Source of the DNA: Cryptomeria japonica
Taxonomy: Eukaryota > Streptophyta > Pinopsida > Cupressales > Cupressaceae
NCBI RefSeq assembly: GCF_030272615.1
Contig: NC_081405.1
Span: 23,079,772-23,143,771 of the forward strand
Reading direction: 5' to 3'
Length of the DNA: 64,000 nucleotides
Part shown: piece by piece, positions 22,541-34,700 of the stretch
Layout of the letters: every line of letters begins with the position of its first letter
Position numbering within the stretch: position 1 is the stretch's first letter
Program-made: the position numbers and the translations under genes
The notes under the pieces: model-generated
Databases searched by the model: none
What the model saw: only the letters and a program-made list of their open reading frames with translations
What the model was told of the DNA's origin: nothing

Positions 22541-23949
22541 TGTAGTCACATAAATCTGTCCAGTTTAATTAAATGAATATTTGCTATTTATTTGATTAAA
22601 AATCCACTAGCCATCAGTTAATTAAATTAATATTTAATTAATTCATCTTCAAACATTCTCCTATTAATTAAATTAATAATTCAATTTATTTTAATTAATT
22701 CATTAAACCAAATTCAAATCAATTAAATGAATAAATCATATTTATTTCATTTAATCCCCTATTCCTCCTTTAAATAAATTAAATCAAACATTTATTTAAA
22801 ATCTTTTATCCCCCCACTTGCATTTTCCTACAAATGCAACTTGCACACATTTATTGAAATAAATTAATTTATTTTAATTAAAAATATCATTTTCCCTCAC
22901 CCACCAAATCCACTTGCAAATCTAATCCCCTTCTAGATTATTTTAACCCCTTCCTAATTAACCTAATCCATCCCCTAATTATTGTCACATTCCTAAGCAA
23001 CTTGGAATCATTTCTCAAAAACTTCAAAGTCTTTGAAAATCATTTAATGCTTTGTGTGTTCAACAATTTAATCTCCAGAATCTTTCAAAACCACTAATGG
23101 CTCTTACATGACCATTAATGGCTCTTACATAGCCATTTATGGTTTATTCAACTTGCGCTAATGTGTCTCCTCAAGCATTTATTGATTTGACCATGGTTAT
23201 CCCTTTTGCCTTTGCACAAGAGTTTATCCATTGGATAAAAGTTTTATTCTTTGAATAAAGAATTTATCCATTCAACTAACCTTGATCTTAACTCCTAAGG
23301 TCATGTCAAGCATTTAATACTTATTCCCTCTCCTCTCAACCTATCTCACATTGACACTTGTCATCCTAGGATTGGGTTGAAAGCCCTCACATGGATCTCA
23401 AATCATTCAATCCTGACCCTTGTTGAGATTACTCAATCTCAACCATCCATTGCTCCATTTTTCTTATAAATAGAGCCCATTTTTTCATAATCCAGATCCT
23501 GAAAACTTGTATGCATTTAAGCTATAGTGAATTCTAAAGAGCATTTAGCATAAACTACTAATATCTTGTCATTTTGGTTAAAATAAATCATTTTAGTATC
23601 AATAGCATAGTATTAGCTTTTTATTCACATTTAGAGCAAATACTTCAATTTCAAACCTCCATAAACCTCCATAGTGCAAAAAGCTGCTGAGAGCTACACT
23701 AATTTGGAACTTAGAGAGGAGAGGAACAAAAAAGGAGCCAAGAGTATGGTAGAAAACATTTGGAGATGTCTTCTTGCATTTATATTCGTAGTTAAATGTT
23801 TTACTTTGTTCTTGGTGTTTCTTTTGATATGCTTGCTTAGGTTGATCTTTGGTTGAATAACACTAACCTTCATACTTGTTTCTTGTTGTTTGTGTGTTAT
23901 ACTACCACAAGTTTTGATCCAACAACTGCCCTTTTTTTGCAGAGCATCA
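22541..23949 (+). repeat. 3' LTR of the Tat element
   Basis: This 1409-bp copy of 820-2227 ends GCATCA at 23949 and is followed by the ATATA duplication. It is colinear with the 5' LTR and differs by scattered substitutions. Confidence 0.93.
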
Positions 23950-23954
23950 ATATA

Positions 23955-25784
23955 TAATCATCATCAATATCTAATTAATACATGCACATAATTACTATTT
24001 TGATTAAAGCATATTCATATGGTCATATCATACTAGGAATTGATTATGAATATTTGCAAACTGCAATCTCAAGGATAGTTGTCCTTGTATTGCAAGAGCA
24101 TGGATGGATTTCATCCATCCATCTCAAAGTGGTGTACTTGAGAAGATCCTCAAGCCCAAGGGCATGATTGGATTTCTGATGTTCAACACCCCCTGGCCCA
24201 CAAGCATGGTAGGACCCCCAATCCATCTATCTTGAGGTGGCATGCTTGGTTAGACGTACACAGACTGCCTTCCTCAACAAACCTAGGAGCAATCATTTCA
24301 TCTTGGGGTGGCATACTTGATGAAGAATGGTCAGCTCTTCAACTTTCGCAAACTCAGAAGGCTAACCATCCTTCCTATTTGCAAGACATTTCTATAAATT
24401 CAAAAAAGATTGCTAAAGGAATTCGCTAGAATAATTATAAGAGAATATCTCATGATTAAGTCTAAGATTATTCAAATGGCTGCAATAACTTGATTTCTGA
24501 AATATACTTATTGTTGCTCTCGATTTTTATTCTAAATTAATTTATTTCTGCTGTATATACTTATGCCTTTTTATAATCTGATTTATTTCAGTCCTCACTT
24601 TATTTCTATTCCAAATAAATGTGTCTTGATTCCTCTTCCCCAAATAGGGATAGGGACGACATGGGACCCATCCTTAATAGTAGAGTTTCTTGGTGAACAC
24701 GTAGCTGACTATAACGATCCATGAAAAAGTAAAGTTTTATGAAAGTGCTAGACTTAACAAGAAATGGAGGTCAGAATGCCTGCATTTTTGGAGAGAGGCC
24801 TGCGCATTCAGTGCTAAGCACACCTAAAGCTCAGATCCCAACATCGTTTTCTAGGTTGCAAGCTAACATTTGATAATCCCAACAAGAAGTAGTGCATCTT
24901 TAAGTCACTTTGAGAAGTATCTTCATATGAAACTATAGTCTTAAGTCTCTCATGAATTTCTATTTGCAAAGCAATCAAAAGATAACCGATCAAAATACCT
25001 AAGAGACAGCATTAATTAAAATGTTCAACCTTCATTCTGAACCAAAACTGTTACACCATAAAGCTTATTTCGATCAGAACCAAAACTGTAGAGCTCACTG
25101 AAGCAAACCTCCAAGATATCATCCAACTTTTAAAAGGAGGGTAAAAATTGGCTTTTCCTAAAATGTAAACGACAATCAGTAGCTAAATAGATTCTTGGAC
25201 TGCTTTGCTGCTCGTGCATGACCAGAAGCATTAAACTAGAACAACTATTTAGTATCCAACAAATGAACAAAAGAAAAGTCAAATGACAAAGGATGGCACC
25301 ACTATGCCAGTAGTGTTCCAGCTCTGATTTGATTGAAATCGAATGTGCGCTTATACATTACATATCATGCTCCTACCAGACCTTGCATAGCCAAAGCCAT
25401 TTAAGTAATCATGGACAGTTAAGATTACAAGGCATAATCAACATTCCAGACAGATGCAACAAAGAAACCCTTTCCCACAGCCAGCAATATTTCCAAGAAA
25501 GCTCCTAAGATTTCTGTCTCCTATGACTTTGCTTCTGTGGAATCAAAGAAAGCAAAAATTTAATGGATGCCAAAACAAGCATTTAGAACGAACTTAACTA
25601 TCCCGGTATTAAAAGCAGTTCATCTGATTGTTGTTCTCCAAAAACTAATGCTATTGCATTCCATTATATTTTCTACTATAAAGCAAATATGTGTACTATC
25701 ATTAATTTTTATCTGTGCATATTCCAAAAGAGCGCATTCAACATTTATGATGTAATATATGGTGAAAATTTGACTTGCACTGAC
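23955..25784. other. Intergenic DNA and 3' side of the bHLH gene
   Basis: About 1.8 kb between the Tat element and the bHLH stop codon. At 24115-24330 three loosely similar stretches of the form ATCTTGAGGTGGCATGCTTG occur (near 24121, 24229 and 24299). I do not recognise them. The part next to 25785 should include the 3' untranslated region of the minus-strand gene. No clear poly(A) signal was pinned down. Confidence 0.5.
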
Positions 25785-28700
25785 TTATAATTGGCCTCGC
25801 CTGGACACTTCTTCTCTGTTTTGGGAGCCAACCTTGGACATGTCACATGGTAGCATAGGTGCAACCCCATTTGATTTATCTGACACAGTTTCTTCCCTGC
25901 CATCTATATTGATTGAACTCTCCTTTATAGAGGCATCAATGCCAGATTGAGCAGCTCTGACTCCCATGGATGTTGAATTGTTGCTATAAGGTAAGACTCC
26001 AGATTGCATGTCTGATTTCTGTCTATCACCACTATCAACACTCTTTCCTGGCACAGTTGCAACCAGAGACTTTCCACTAGAACTTGATATAGCTGATGCA
26101 AGTGCAATGGGCATCAAACAAAGTCCTTTATTTTGTAAGTATTGCATAGCAGTAGTCATGTTTGACTCCATTAGTTTTGCAACTTCTTGTTCAAAAGCAA
26201 GGCCCTCTTGTGACAGAGGCAAGGTTCCACCAGCTTGGCCTAAGGCTGTTGACATGAGACCACCAGATCCCTGTGTAACCATAGAACAAACACAGAAATT
26301 AAGTGAGCAGCAAAAACTAAATATCAGAGTTTCAGCCAAAGTAGTCACTTCAATTGTGTATCAGAGACAACATTCAAGACAAGTACCTCAGGTGGAACAT
26401 CAGCAATAAGCGGAGCAACTGCACCTGCGCCACCGAGCCTGCTCATGCTCAGAACCTGCAGGACACGCAATCAATCACTAGAAATTGCTTTACCCATATT
26501 GTATCACCTACAAAATAATGGTTTAAGAAACAAAAGTTATGGTCTGAACCTTCACTTGCAGCTGTAAAAATTTGACATAGTCTATGATCTCGTCAAGCAT
26601 GGAAGCTTTGTCTGTCTGCACAAAATGAATGAACGAACCCTCTTTAGCCAGCTGAGCAGCTATTATACATTCACAATTAGATAGAATACAAATATCAGGG
26701 TACAAAATGAAATCACTTGTTCCCCAGAACAACAACTTCTGATAAGTCTATGGTACGACAATCAAGCTTTCTATTCTCTAAGTCTAACATGGGTAGATGG
26801 CTGAAGTTTGGAAAGGACTGGTACAAAATGAAATCTCTTGTTCCCCAGAACAACAGCTTCTAATATGGCTATTGTATGACAATGAAGCTTTCTATTCTCT
26901 GAGTCTAACATGGGTAGATGGCTTAAGTTTGGAAAGGACTGTAAACTGTGAACTGAAGCATATCCCTCTATCACAATGAGTTAAACCATAAATTATGCTC
27001 TATTGTTCTTTACCTATCCCATTTACTGTCAATCACCTGAAAATTAGAACATGTTAGATTTATACACTGAACATCATACTTGGTTTTGATATCCTAAAGT
27101 AGATAAGAGAAAATAAGCAAAAACATCGTAAGTTGTGAAAAGAAGCAAAAAAAATCACCATGAGAAACCGAGATTAATGTCAAACAAACAAGCATATGAC
27201 CAACAAAAAGAAGGAAAGCCATAGGGATCTTCATGCCACATGTCATTTTTTATAATTATCACTTAACCAGCCTGTATGGCATCCATCATTGATACACACA
27301 CTGGTCATTTAATTCTTCTGCTTCTATAGTATACCTAGGAGAGTAAAGAAACTTGTGGTCGTACACCTCATGGATCACAAGAAATCCATCCTTCCAATCA
27401 CTTGACAATCAATTCATGTCACTAAGATCATAATTGCTTAAGAGAAAAATGGCAAAAACAGAAAAAAGGAGGTTTTATAGGGTCTGCATGATTAGACATA
27501 CAAGTCTCTCGCAAGCTCCTTGCCAGGCAGAAAAAATTACAAGTTATCCCAACATTGTGAAGACTTCGAGTTCTCCCGAGCTCAGTGAAAACTCACAAGT
27601 TCCCCAGAGTTTGGTGAGAACTTGCTGAGTTTGCAAATTATGTCCATGCCCACTTCCATAAGCCAGATATGTCAGTGAGTTTAATGAGATCCCCATCTTC
27701 AGCAAAATGAAATTAAATTGCTCTCATGTTCTTCACACATCAAAAGTTACGAATAAATGAAACTCCAGTACAAGTACAGAAAAAAGTATCTTAATAGCTG
27801 CCATCGGAAAAAAAAATGTTAGAAATTGAGAAACAAAAGGGCCTCCCTTAGTAGCGTTAAAGCCATAATCTTCGGTTTGCCAGACTCCAACACTATCTAT
27901 CAAGCATCACAAAACTAGAAAGATAGATTTTGTTGCAACCCTTCCTGAATTGTTGAAAGGAAAAATGAAAACATGGGAGCTAGACCTGGATGATCAGACA
28001 ACTATTACCTCATTGAGTAGGATTCCTTGTGCCCTGACTGTGCTTATTGATGTGAGTCCCACAGAAAGTAGGATAGTGGTACCTGTATTCTGAAATAAAG
28101 TGACTGATATTTTGTAGATAGCCGTGATTAGTGTCATCAGTATTCATCCTATCCTTCAAAAATCCATTTACAGTAAGAGAGCCTAAACCAACCAGCAACA
28201 CCTAAGAGAATCAAGTGACAAAAGATCACTAAGCTATTAGAAGTTTAGGAAGTGTTGGAATAGTATCAAAAGCCTTCCAGAAGTCTCCAACAAAGAGTGG
28301 AGATATGGTCTATCATTCGGAGCCTGACTTCTGGCCCTAGAGTAAATCCTCTTCTACCCATCTTAGAGGTGTATTCAATAGAACTGACATAACACTCGGA
28401 AAAGGCAAGGTCCATCATGAAGGTGCAACAATTATTTTCATGTGCACTCAGTGATGAAAAAGGAATTATCATGTGCTAAGACTACGAAGGAAACCAGAAC
28501 AAGAACATTGGAAAGAACAAAAATTGGATGTGTCTAGAATTTTGCATCCTCTATGAGGATTTGATGAAAATGCCAAAAATCAAACACTTTCTGAGAGCCT
28601 TCAAATCACCCTGCACTTTCAATAAGGATGATGGTGTAAAATTGACAAGAGGAAGGTGAAGATGATATACGAACAGGTACTTGATGTTAGACACTGAGAA

Positions 28701-31700
28701 AGCAGCAATATGAGCAGTCCATATGTAAGGATCAATTTCTGACGGTGGTTGGTTGCATAGGAGAAGAATACACCAAAACATATATTAATTATTTTCAGGT
28801 ACTCCCAAAGAGTTATTAAAAAGATTATCAGGTGCTGGGACTAGGAAGGAAATCAAAACAAACAACATTAAAAGGATATAAATTGGATAAGTCACAGATT
28901 CAACAGTGGGATTTGATTAATGATGACCAAGATTATCAGGTGCTTGGCTAGGAAGGAAACCAAAACAAACAACATTAAAAGGATATAAATTGGATAAGTC
29001 ACAGATTCAACACCATATATCAGGATTTGATTGATGACCAAGATGAGATAGCTACTTCATTAGCACAGAATCTTCACATGGCCCGGCCCTTTGAATGATG
29101 TGGATGAAAAATTGACAGGAGAAAGATTGAGAGGAGACAAGAACAAGTACTTAATGAAAAAAAGACAGGAGAAAGACTGAGAGGATCCAAGAACAAGTAA
29201 TTAACCTAAGATATCGAAAGAGCAAAAATTTAAGTTATGTGGAAGAAGAATAATTGAAAGGTCCTAGGAGAGGTATGATTACACAAAATTACACTTATAT
29301 GCTTAAGAAAGCAACGTTTATCTATTGTAGGCAATGACTACAAAATACTAAACCAGGAGTAATAGCTAAATGATACTAAAGCTTTTGATGCAAAACATTG
29401 CAATTGTTCTCATACCATTTGTTCACTGGAAAGAGCTGTGAGGGAAAGCAGAAGGAAGACTTGATAATAAGCAACGGGGAGGGTTGGGCTGCTTCCTAGG
29501 CAACTAATTAAGAAATTAAATTTCATAGTAGAAATGGCAATGGGAGGAAAAATATGGAACTAGATGTTATAACAGAGTCTCATATGCAAAAACATCAAGT
29601 CCTCATAATTACTGATGATTTGAGGTGGTCATTGGTGGGGAGTCCAAGTGAGGAGAAGTAAAAGGACTTGACAAAGTAATGGCCATCTGAAAATGGTCTC
29701 CACAATAGGCAGCTGATCAGATTTATGGAGACCTTGGACATGCAGAGAATAAGAAACATGAAACAACTTCGTCGTGAAGAAGCAATTAAGACCGTAGGCC
29801 CATAGAAAAGAAAATATTAAATAAACAATAACTTTATTGAAGGAATTGATATTTAGCAAAAACAAAGCCACAAAATAATTGGTACTATTGCATTGTAATT
29901 GTGCCCATTAAATAGACTTTCAACAGGAAGCCAAAGTGGCTATCTGTAACCTTCATAAGCAAATACGATTAAATTCTCAACAAAGTAAACAAATATATCC
30001 CAATTTGGATGTTATATTAAATCACCAATGTGCCAAAATGAAACCAATCTAATTCATGTCCTATTAATCTATAATATATCTAACAAAATTGTCCATTTAA
30101 CTCAGTCATCTTGGGAAGATGCATCCCATGAACAATAATTGGATCTGCTTTGTCCTCTAAACACTTGTCGAACCCAATTTCTATCAAATTCAACTCAAGA
30201 GTGACCAACTCATCCTCAAAATATCATAGACTGGGAACTATAAAGATCTAAAAAATCTCCTAACAAGATAGCATTCTCTAAAGAACTGTGTGCTATCTCA
30301 TATTCGAGATCATGTTAAGGATTACCACTAATGCTATGTTATTAGGTTGCACAGTAACCCTGGCCAAACCCACACTAGTTCAGACCAAATTCTGATCCTG
30401 GTCCGGGTCTTGCCTGGGTTTACCCAGGGTCAGCCCCAGGCCTTTGGATTCAGCACAACTGCATCTTAAAGTACCAACACTGAACCCAGAGGCCCAACAG
30501 GACCTTATGCAAACCCAGGGAGAATCTGCATGGGACCCAAAAACTATTTTTTAAATGGTAAAAAGTGGAAAATTAAATTAACAACAAAGAAAAGGAAAAA
30601 AAAACCCTAAAAAAAACTTTCCTTAGGGTCAACAGAGGATGAGGCAAAAGAGGCTGCTACACAGCATCACTTGTGTGGTACAGCGAGTGGGAATGGCACC
30701 AGTGCTGCTTGTCCTTTCAATGAACCAGCTAATGGCGTTGATGCTGTTGATGAAAAGCAATAAGATGATTTATATTGATTTTACATGTGCAGAGCAGCAT
30801 CTTTACGTTCAACAATTGACATTGAAATACCTATTATCAGCTGTGTTCTGTATTTAATTTTATACATTATGTGCAAACAATGTATATTTTCAATATTATA
30901 TATATGGCCAACCCACCACACCAAAGCCAGAGGATGAAATTGGCGAACCGCAAAACCTGAGCCTGAACTGGCAACATAGCATTGATGTCAATTAAAAAAA
31001 TCTGAGGAGAAATGAATAACAAACAACAAAACCTCCCAAATGGGTGATCCTCTGCAAAATCAGAGCCACACATCTGGAATGTTCAGGGCAGGGAAAACAA
31101 AAGCTCAAAACAGTCTCAAACTAAGCAGGAAATTCCTCCAGCATCACAATCAATTCCCAAACTACAAAAATTCTGCCTTGCAGAGCCATACATCTGGAAT
31201 CTTCAGTGCAGGCCAAACAAAAGCTCAAAAACAGTCTCAAACTAAGCAAGCGATTCCTCCAGCATCACAAACAATTCCCAAAATACAAAAATTCTGTCCA
31301 AGGCTGAGATCCAAAATATAGCCAGATATGCCCCTTAAATGTGAAGCACCTGTATTGGAAAACACTGGAAATCAGAGATGAGTCCATCCAAGAGGTGAGG
31401 AGTCATCCCTGCCCAGTAATTACAGACAAACCTCACTTGTGGTCCTTCCTAACTGTAATCACCTGCCCTTTCCTATATTTTGCCACATAAATGAGTTACT
31501 TATCAAGCTAAACCTTGTTTTGGGAATCCTCCTCATAATTGAAACACATGATAATCAGAATCTGCAGTAAGTATCAAAAAACACCACTAATGTCCAAGGT
31601 GTCATGAATTAATCAGCACTTAGGCTCATAAATATTCATCATCCAGCTGCTTCTGAATCTGCTCCTATTTCGCCACTACTTCATATTTCAAAAATTCTCG

Positions 31701-34700
31701 GTTGGATGGAATTGCGATATGCCAACTCCATGCAACCTTTATCTTAACCTGTATATCTGGTTTTGAGCTATTCAACAGAAAACAGCCATTGAGCTCTTTT
31801 GATTCCTTTGTCATCAAATCATTAACATCTTTTGAGTTGTTTTATAGTCCTGAACCTCAGCCACTGCAACATGAAAACAGCAGCAGCCTGATCATTCTCC
31901 TCTACTAGTTTCAGAAATGAATTGTATAAGTTCTCAGGAGTCTTACATACTTATCAAGATCTTTCTTTAGAGTGCAACACTATGGAACTACCTCCAAATA
32001 GTGGCATATTCATTTTTCTCCTTCCCTCCCCTTTCCATCACCCCTAGGAAATATCCAGAGACTGTAGCTGACAATCCCCAACAAAGTTGACCTCAGGATG
32101 CAGCAGTCTAGGAGGAAAGTTTCAGACTGATCAGGCTCTGTTGGCATACAATGGGAGATCCTGACTATTACAGGAGAGCCAACCTGCTATATATGGAAGC
32201 ACTGTTGCAACGATTGCATTACTTCCCCCAACAAGTAATGACTACAAGCAGAGGTAAGGGAACTGAGAATTTTTGTGTAAAGATCTGTAAAATGGGACAA
32301 GACAACTTCTAAGAAGAGCAATAGCAATTAAAGCAAGCTCCAAGTTGGAACTACATGCTAGGAAAGTGAAATGAACCTACACGGAAATTGTTTCCTTGAA
32401 CATAAATACAAGATCAATTCACTGGGGACCAAAGTAATAATGAAGGACAACTTCAACCAACGAGAATGCATATCCACATATCAAGAGATATAATGGATCT
32501 TTTCCCTCCTTATTTTTAGTGCTATATATACAAGAAAACAAGGCCTTCACACTCTTCTTGTAAGAGGATCAGTTTAAAAGAACTGGAGGAAGCTAGAATG
32601 ATATGGGTAAGGTAGACCTTGTTGTTTGTAACTAGGTAAAAATGGGTTCAGATTGCCTTAAGGCAACATCCGAACCCATATAGGACTGGGTCCTATCCTA
32701 AAGGGGTAACGTGCCCCCAAGTTGAGCCCAGCCCTATACCTCCACGCCACCCTAAATACTCCACGCCACAATAAATAAATTGGCACCAAAAGAGGGAGGC
32801 CGACTTGGATTTAATAAAGGCTAAGGACTCATATAAATAAAGGTTAAATTGCAAATGCAAATACAATTCAGTTATCCATGAAATCAGCGAATTAGCTCTG
32901 CAAACAAGAGGTGCGAAATCACCAAAGAAGGTTGTGCGAATTTGTCCAAGGATTGGGCAAACTTATTCAAGAGGATATAGGGCATTTTGGTGCAGTCTTG
33001 AAGCATGCAAAAAGGGCAGATCTGATATATAAAGATCAGATTCAGAAAAGCAAACTAAGTACTGTATTTGTGCAATAAGAGTGAATACATAATCTGACCT
33101 GTGGGTCTTTAATGCTGGATTTTTCGTCCTTGGAGGTTTTCCCAGGGTATTTGTGTTTGTCTCTTGGTTCCTTGTTTCATTCTTGAATTTACTTGATTAT
33201 AGTTTACTAAATTACAAATCTGATTAATAAACTAGGGCATGATTAAATGTTACAAATCTGATTACTGATCTAGGGCACGAATTTAACAGACCTGCCAGTA
33301 AACATGTTAAATATTTTGTTGATCAGAGAAATTGTTCGGAAAACAGAAACAATCAGAGCTAGCATTCATATTTAGAGTCATTGGGAACAAAATAGTTTGC
33401 ATTTATATGACTCTCCATCTCATCATTCTGTAATAATAATTGCAGTTTTTTTGTCAAGGCTGATGTTTCTTTTAGAATATTTATACTAAACTTAAATATG
33501 ATGGTTATTTATCTAATAATATTTTTGGCTACATCCAACAACAAGTCATCTTACAGGCATATCATAATTTCATAGACGATAGAACTGTATTTGCTGATTG
33601 TATTCAAGTCTTCGAGTTTTGCAAACTATTATATGTACCAAATCAACATGTAATGGTAATTTGCAAGCACAAACCTATGATCCATGGAGAGATGCAATAA
33701 GTTACGAGTTTCTCCCATTCTCAAGCATGAAAATCACAATCCAATACCAGGCTTTTCCTTTTGTCTTGGAAATATCTGTTGGTCCCATACATCTAATCAT
33801 AACTGTTCATTACCTTTAATTATAACTTCCCTGCTTTAAGGCAGAATAACAAGGGTATCCATAGCTATTTAATTTAAACTTTTCCTTTAACCACCTGGAA
33901 AAAGAAGAAATATCCTTGAAACTTGAAAAGATATTCAAAAAAAAATCTGGTTATATACTTGAAACTTGAAACGAGATTCAAATAAACTTTGGTTGCTAAA
34001 ATCACTTGTGAATAACGCATTTAATGTAAAAGATATGATGAGAAACCTCTAGATGACAATGATAAATAATGCATAGTTATCAACTTAGCATTCAAGGAAT
34101 GACGAAAAATGTAGTTTTCCTAAGGTTCTAGTTACAATTACTATAATTTATTTAGCAGTATAGCATGAAAAATATGACAGTGAGATATTTGTCAGTGAGG
34201 CATTGCTCATGGCATTGCTAGGCAAGGGCAGTACAGTGTTAAGTGCATGAGAAATTCAGATTTTTCTCCAACTGTGCATGCATGTCAATGAAGGTACCTG
34301 TGTGCACGTTACAAATATAAATAGCAGTAAATAATGTAGTGCCTACGAAAAATAATTTGTTGCTCGTAAAAGAATAATATGTTGCTTCTTAGAGATACAA
34401 TGCATATATGGAATAAAAAATAAGATGTTTTTTTTCTTTTTATTTCTAGAGATTGCCTGGTTAAAAATACCTAATATTTTAAAGGAAAAAAAAATTCCAA
34501 CATGACACAAAATATTTTCAAAACTGGATGGTTCGGTATTTTTCCATATGTAACATTGTCACCTGAACCAATTTTTTTGGAGAAAAGTTGATAAATAGAC
34601 ATATTATGCAAGAAACAAAAATCTATCAGAACAATTGAAAATCATGAAAAAGGGAAATTATGTAATGTTTGAAGAACTTAATTTCTTAGTGGAGAAGCAC

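Larger units (their letters stand above)
820..23949 (+). mobile_element. Ty3/gypsy LTR retrotransposon, Tat type, degenerate, with a nested insertion
   Basis: Two direct repeats of about 1.4 kb (820-2227 and 22541-23949) start TGTAGTC and end GCATCA. They are bounded by a perfect 5-bp duplication, ATATA (815-819 and 23950-23954). The order of domains is gag, protease, G-patch, RT, RNase H, second RNase H, integrase. This is the Ty3/gypsy order, and the extra archaeal-type RNase H marks the Tat lineage. A 7.85-kb element is inserted at 7812-15663, so the element itself is about 15.3 kb. The coding parts carry many stops and frameshifts and no chromodomain is seen at the integrase end. It should be unable to move by itself. 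By eye the two LTRs differ at about 3-7% of positions, depending on the part compared. Confidence 0.93.

Noticed and set aside
25925..26409. Other frames overlapping bHLH exon 7 and exon 6
   Set aside because: They overlap clear conserved exons in other frames and have no family match.
30341..30600. Short GC-richer stretch in intron 4 with CCTGGGTTTACCCAGGGTC-like palindrome, considered as a transposon end
   Set aside because: No target duplication or paired terminal inverted repeat could be found.
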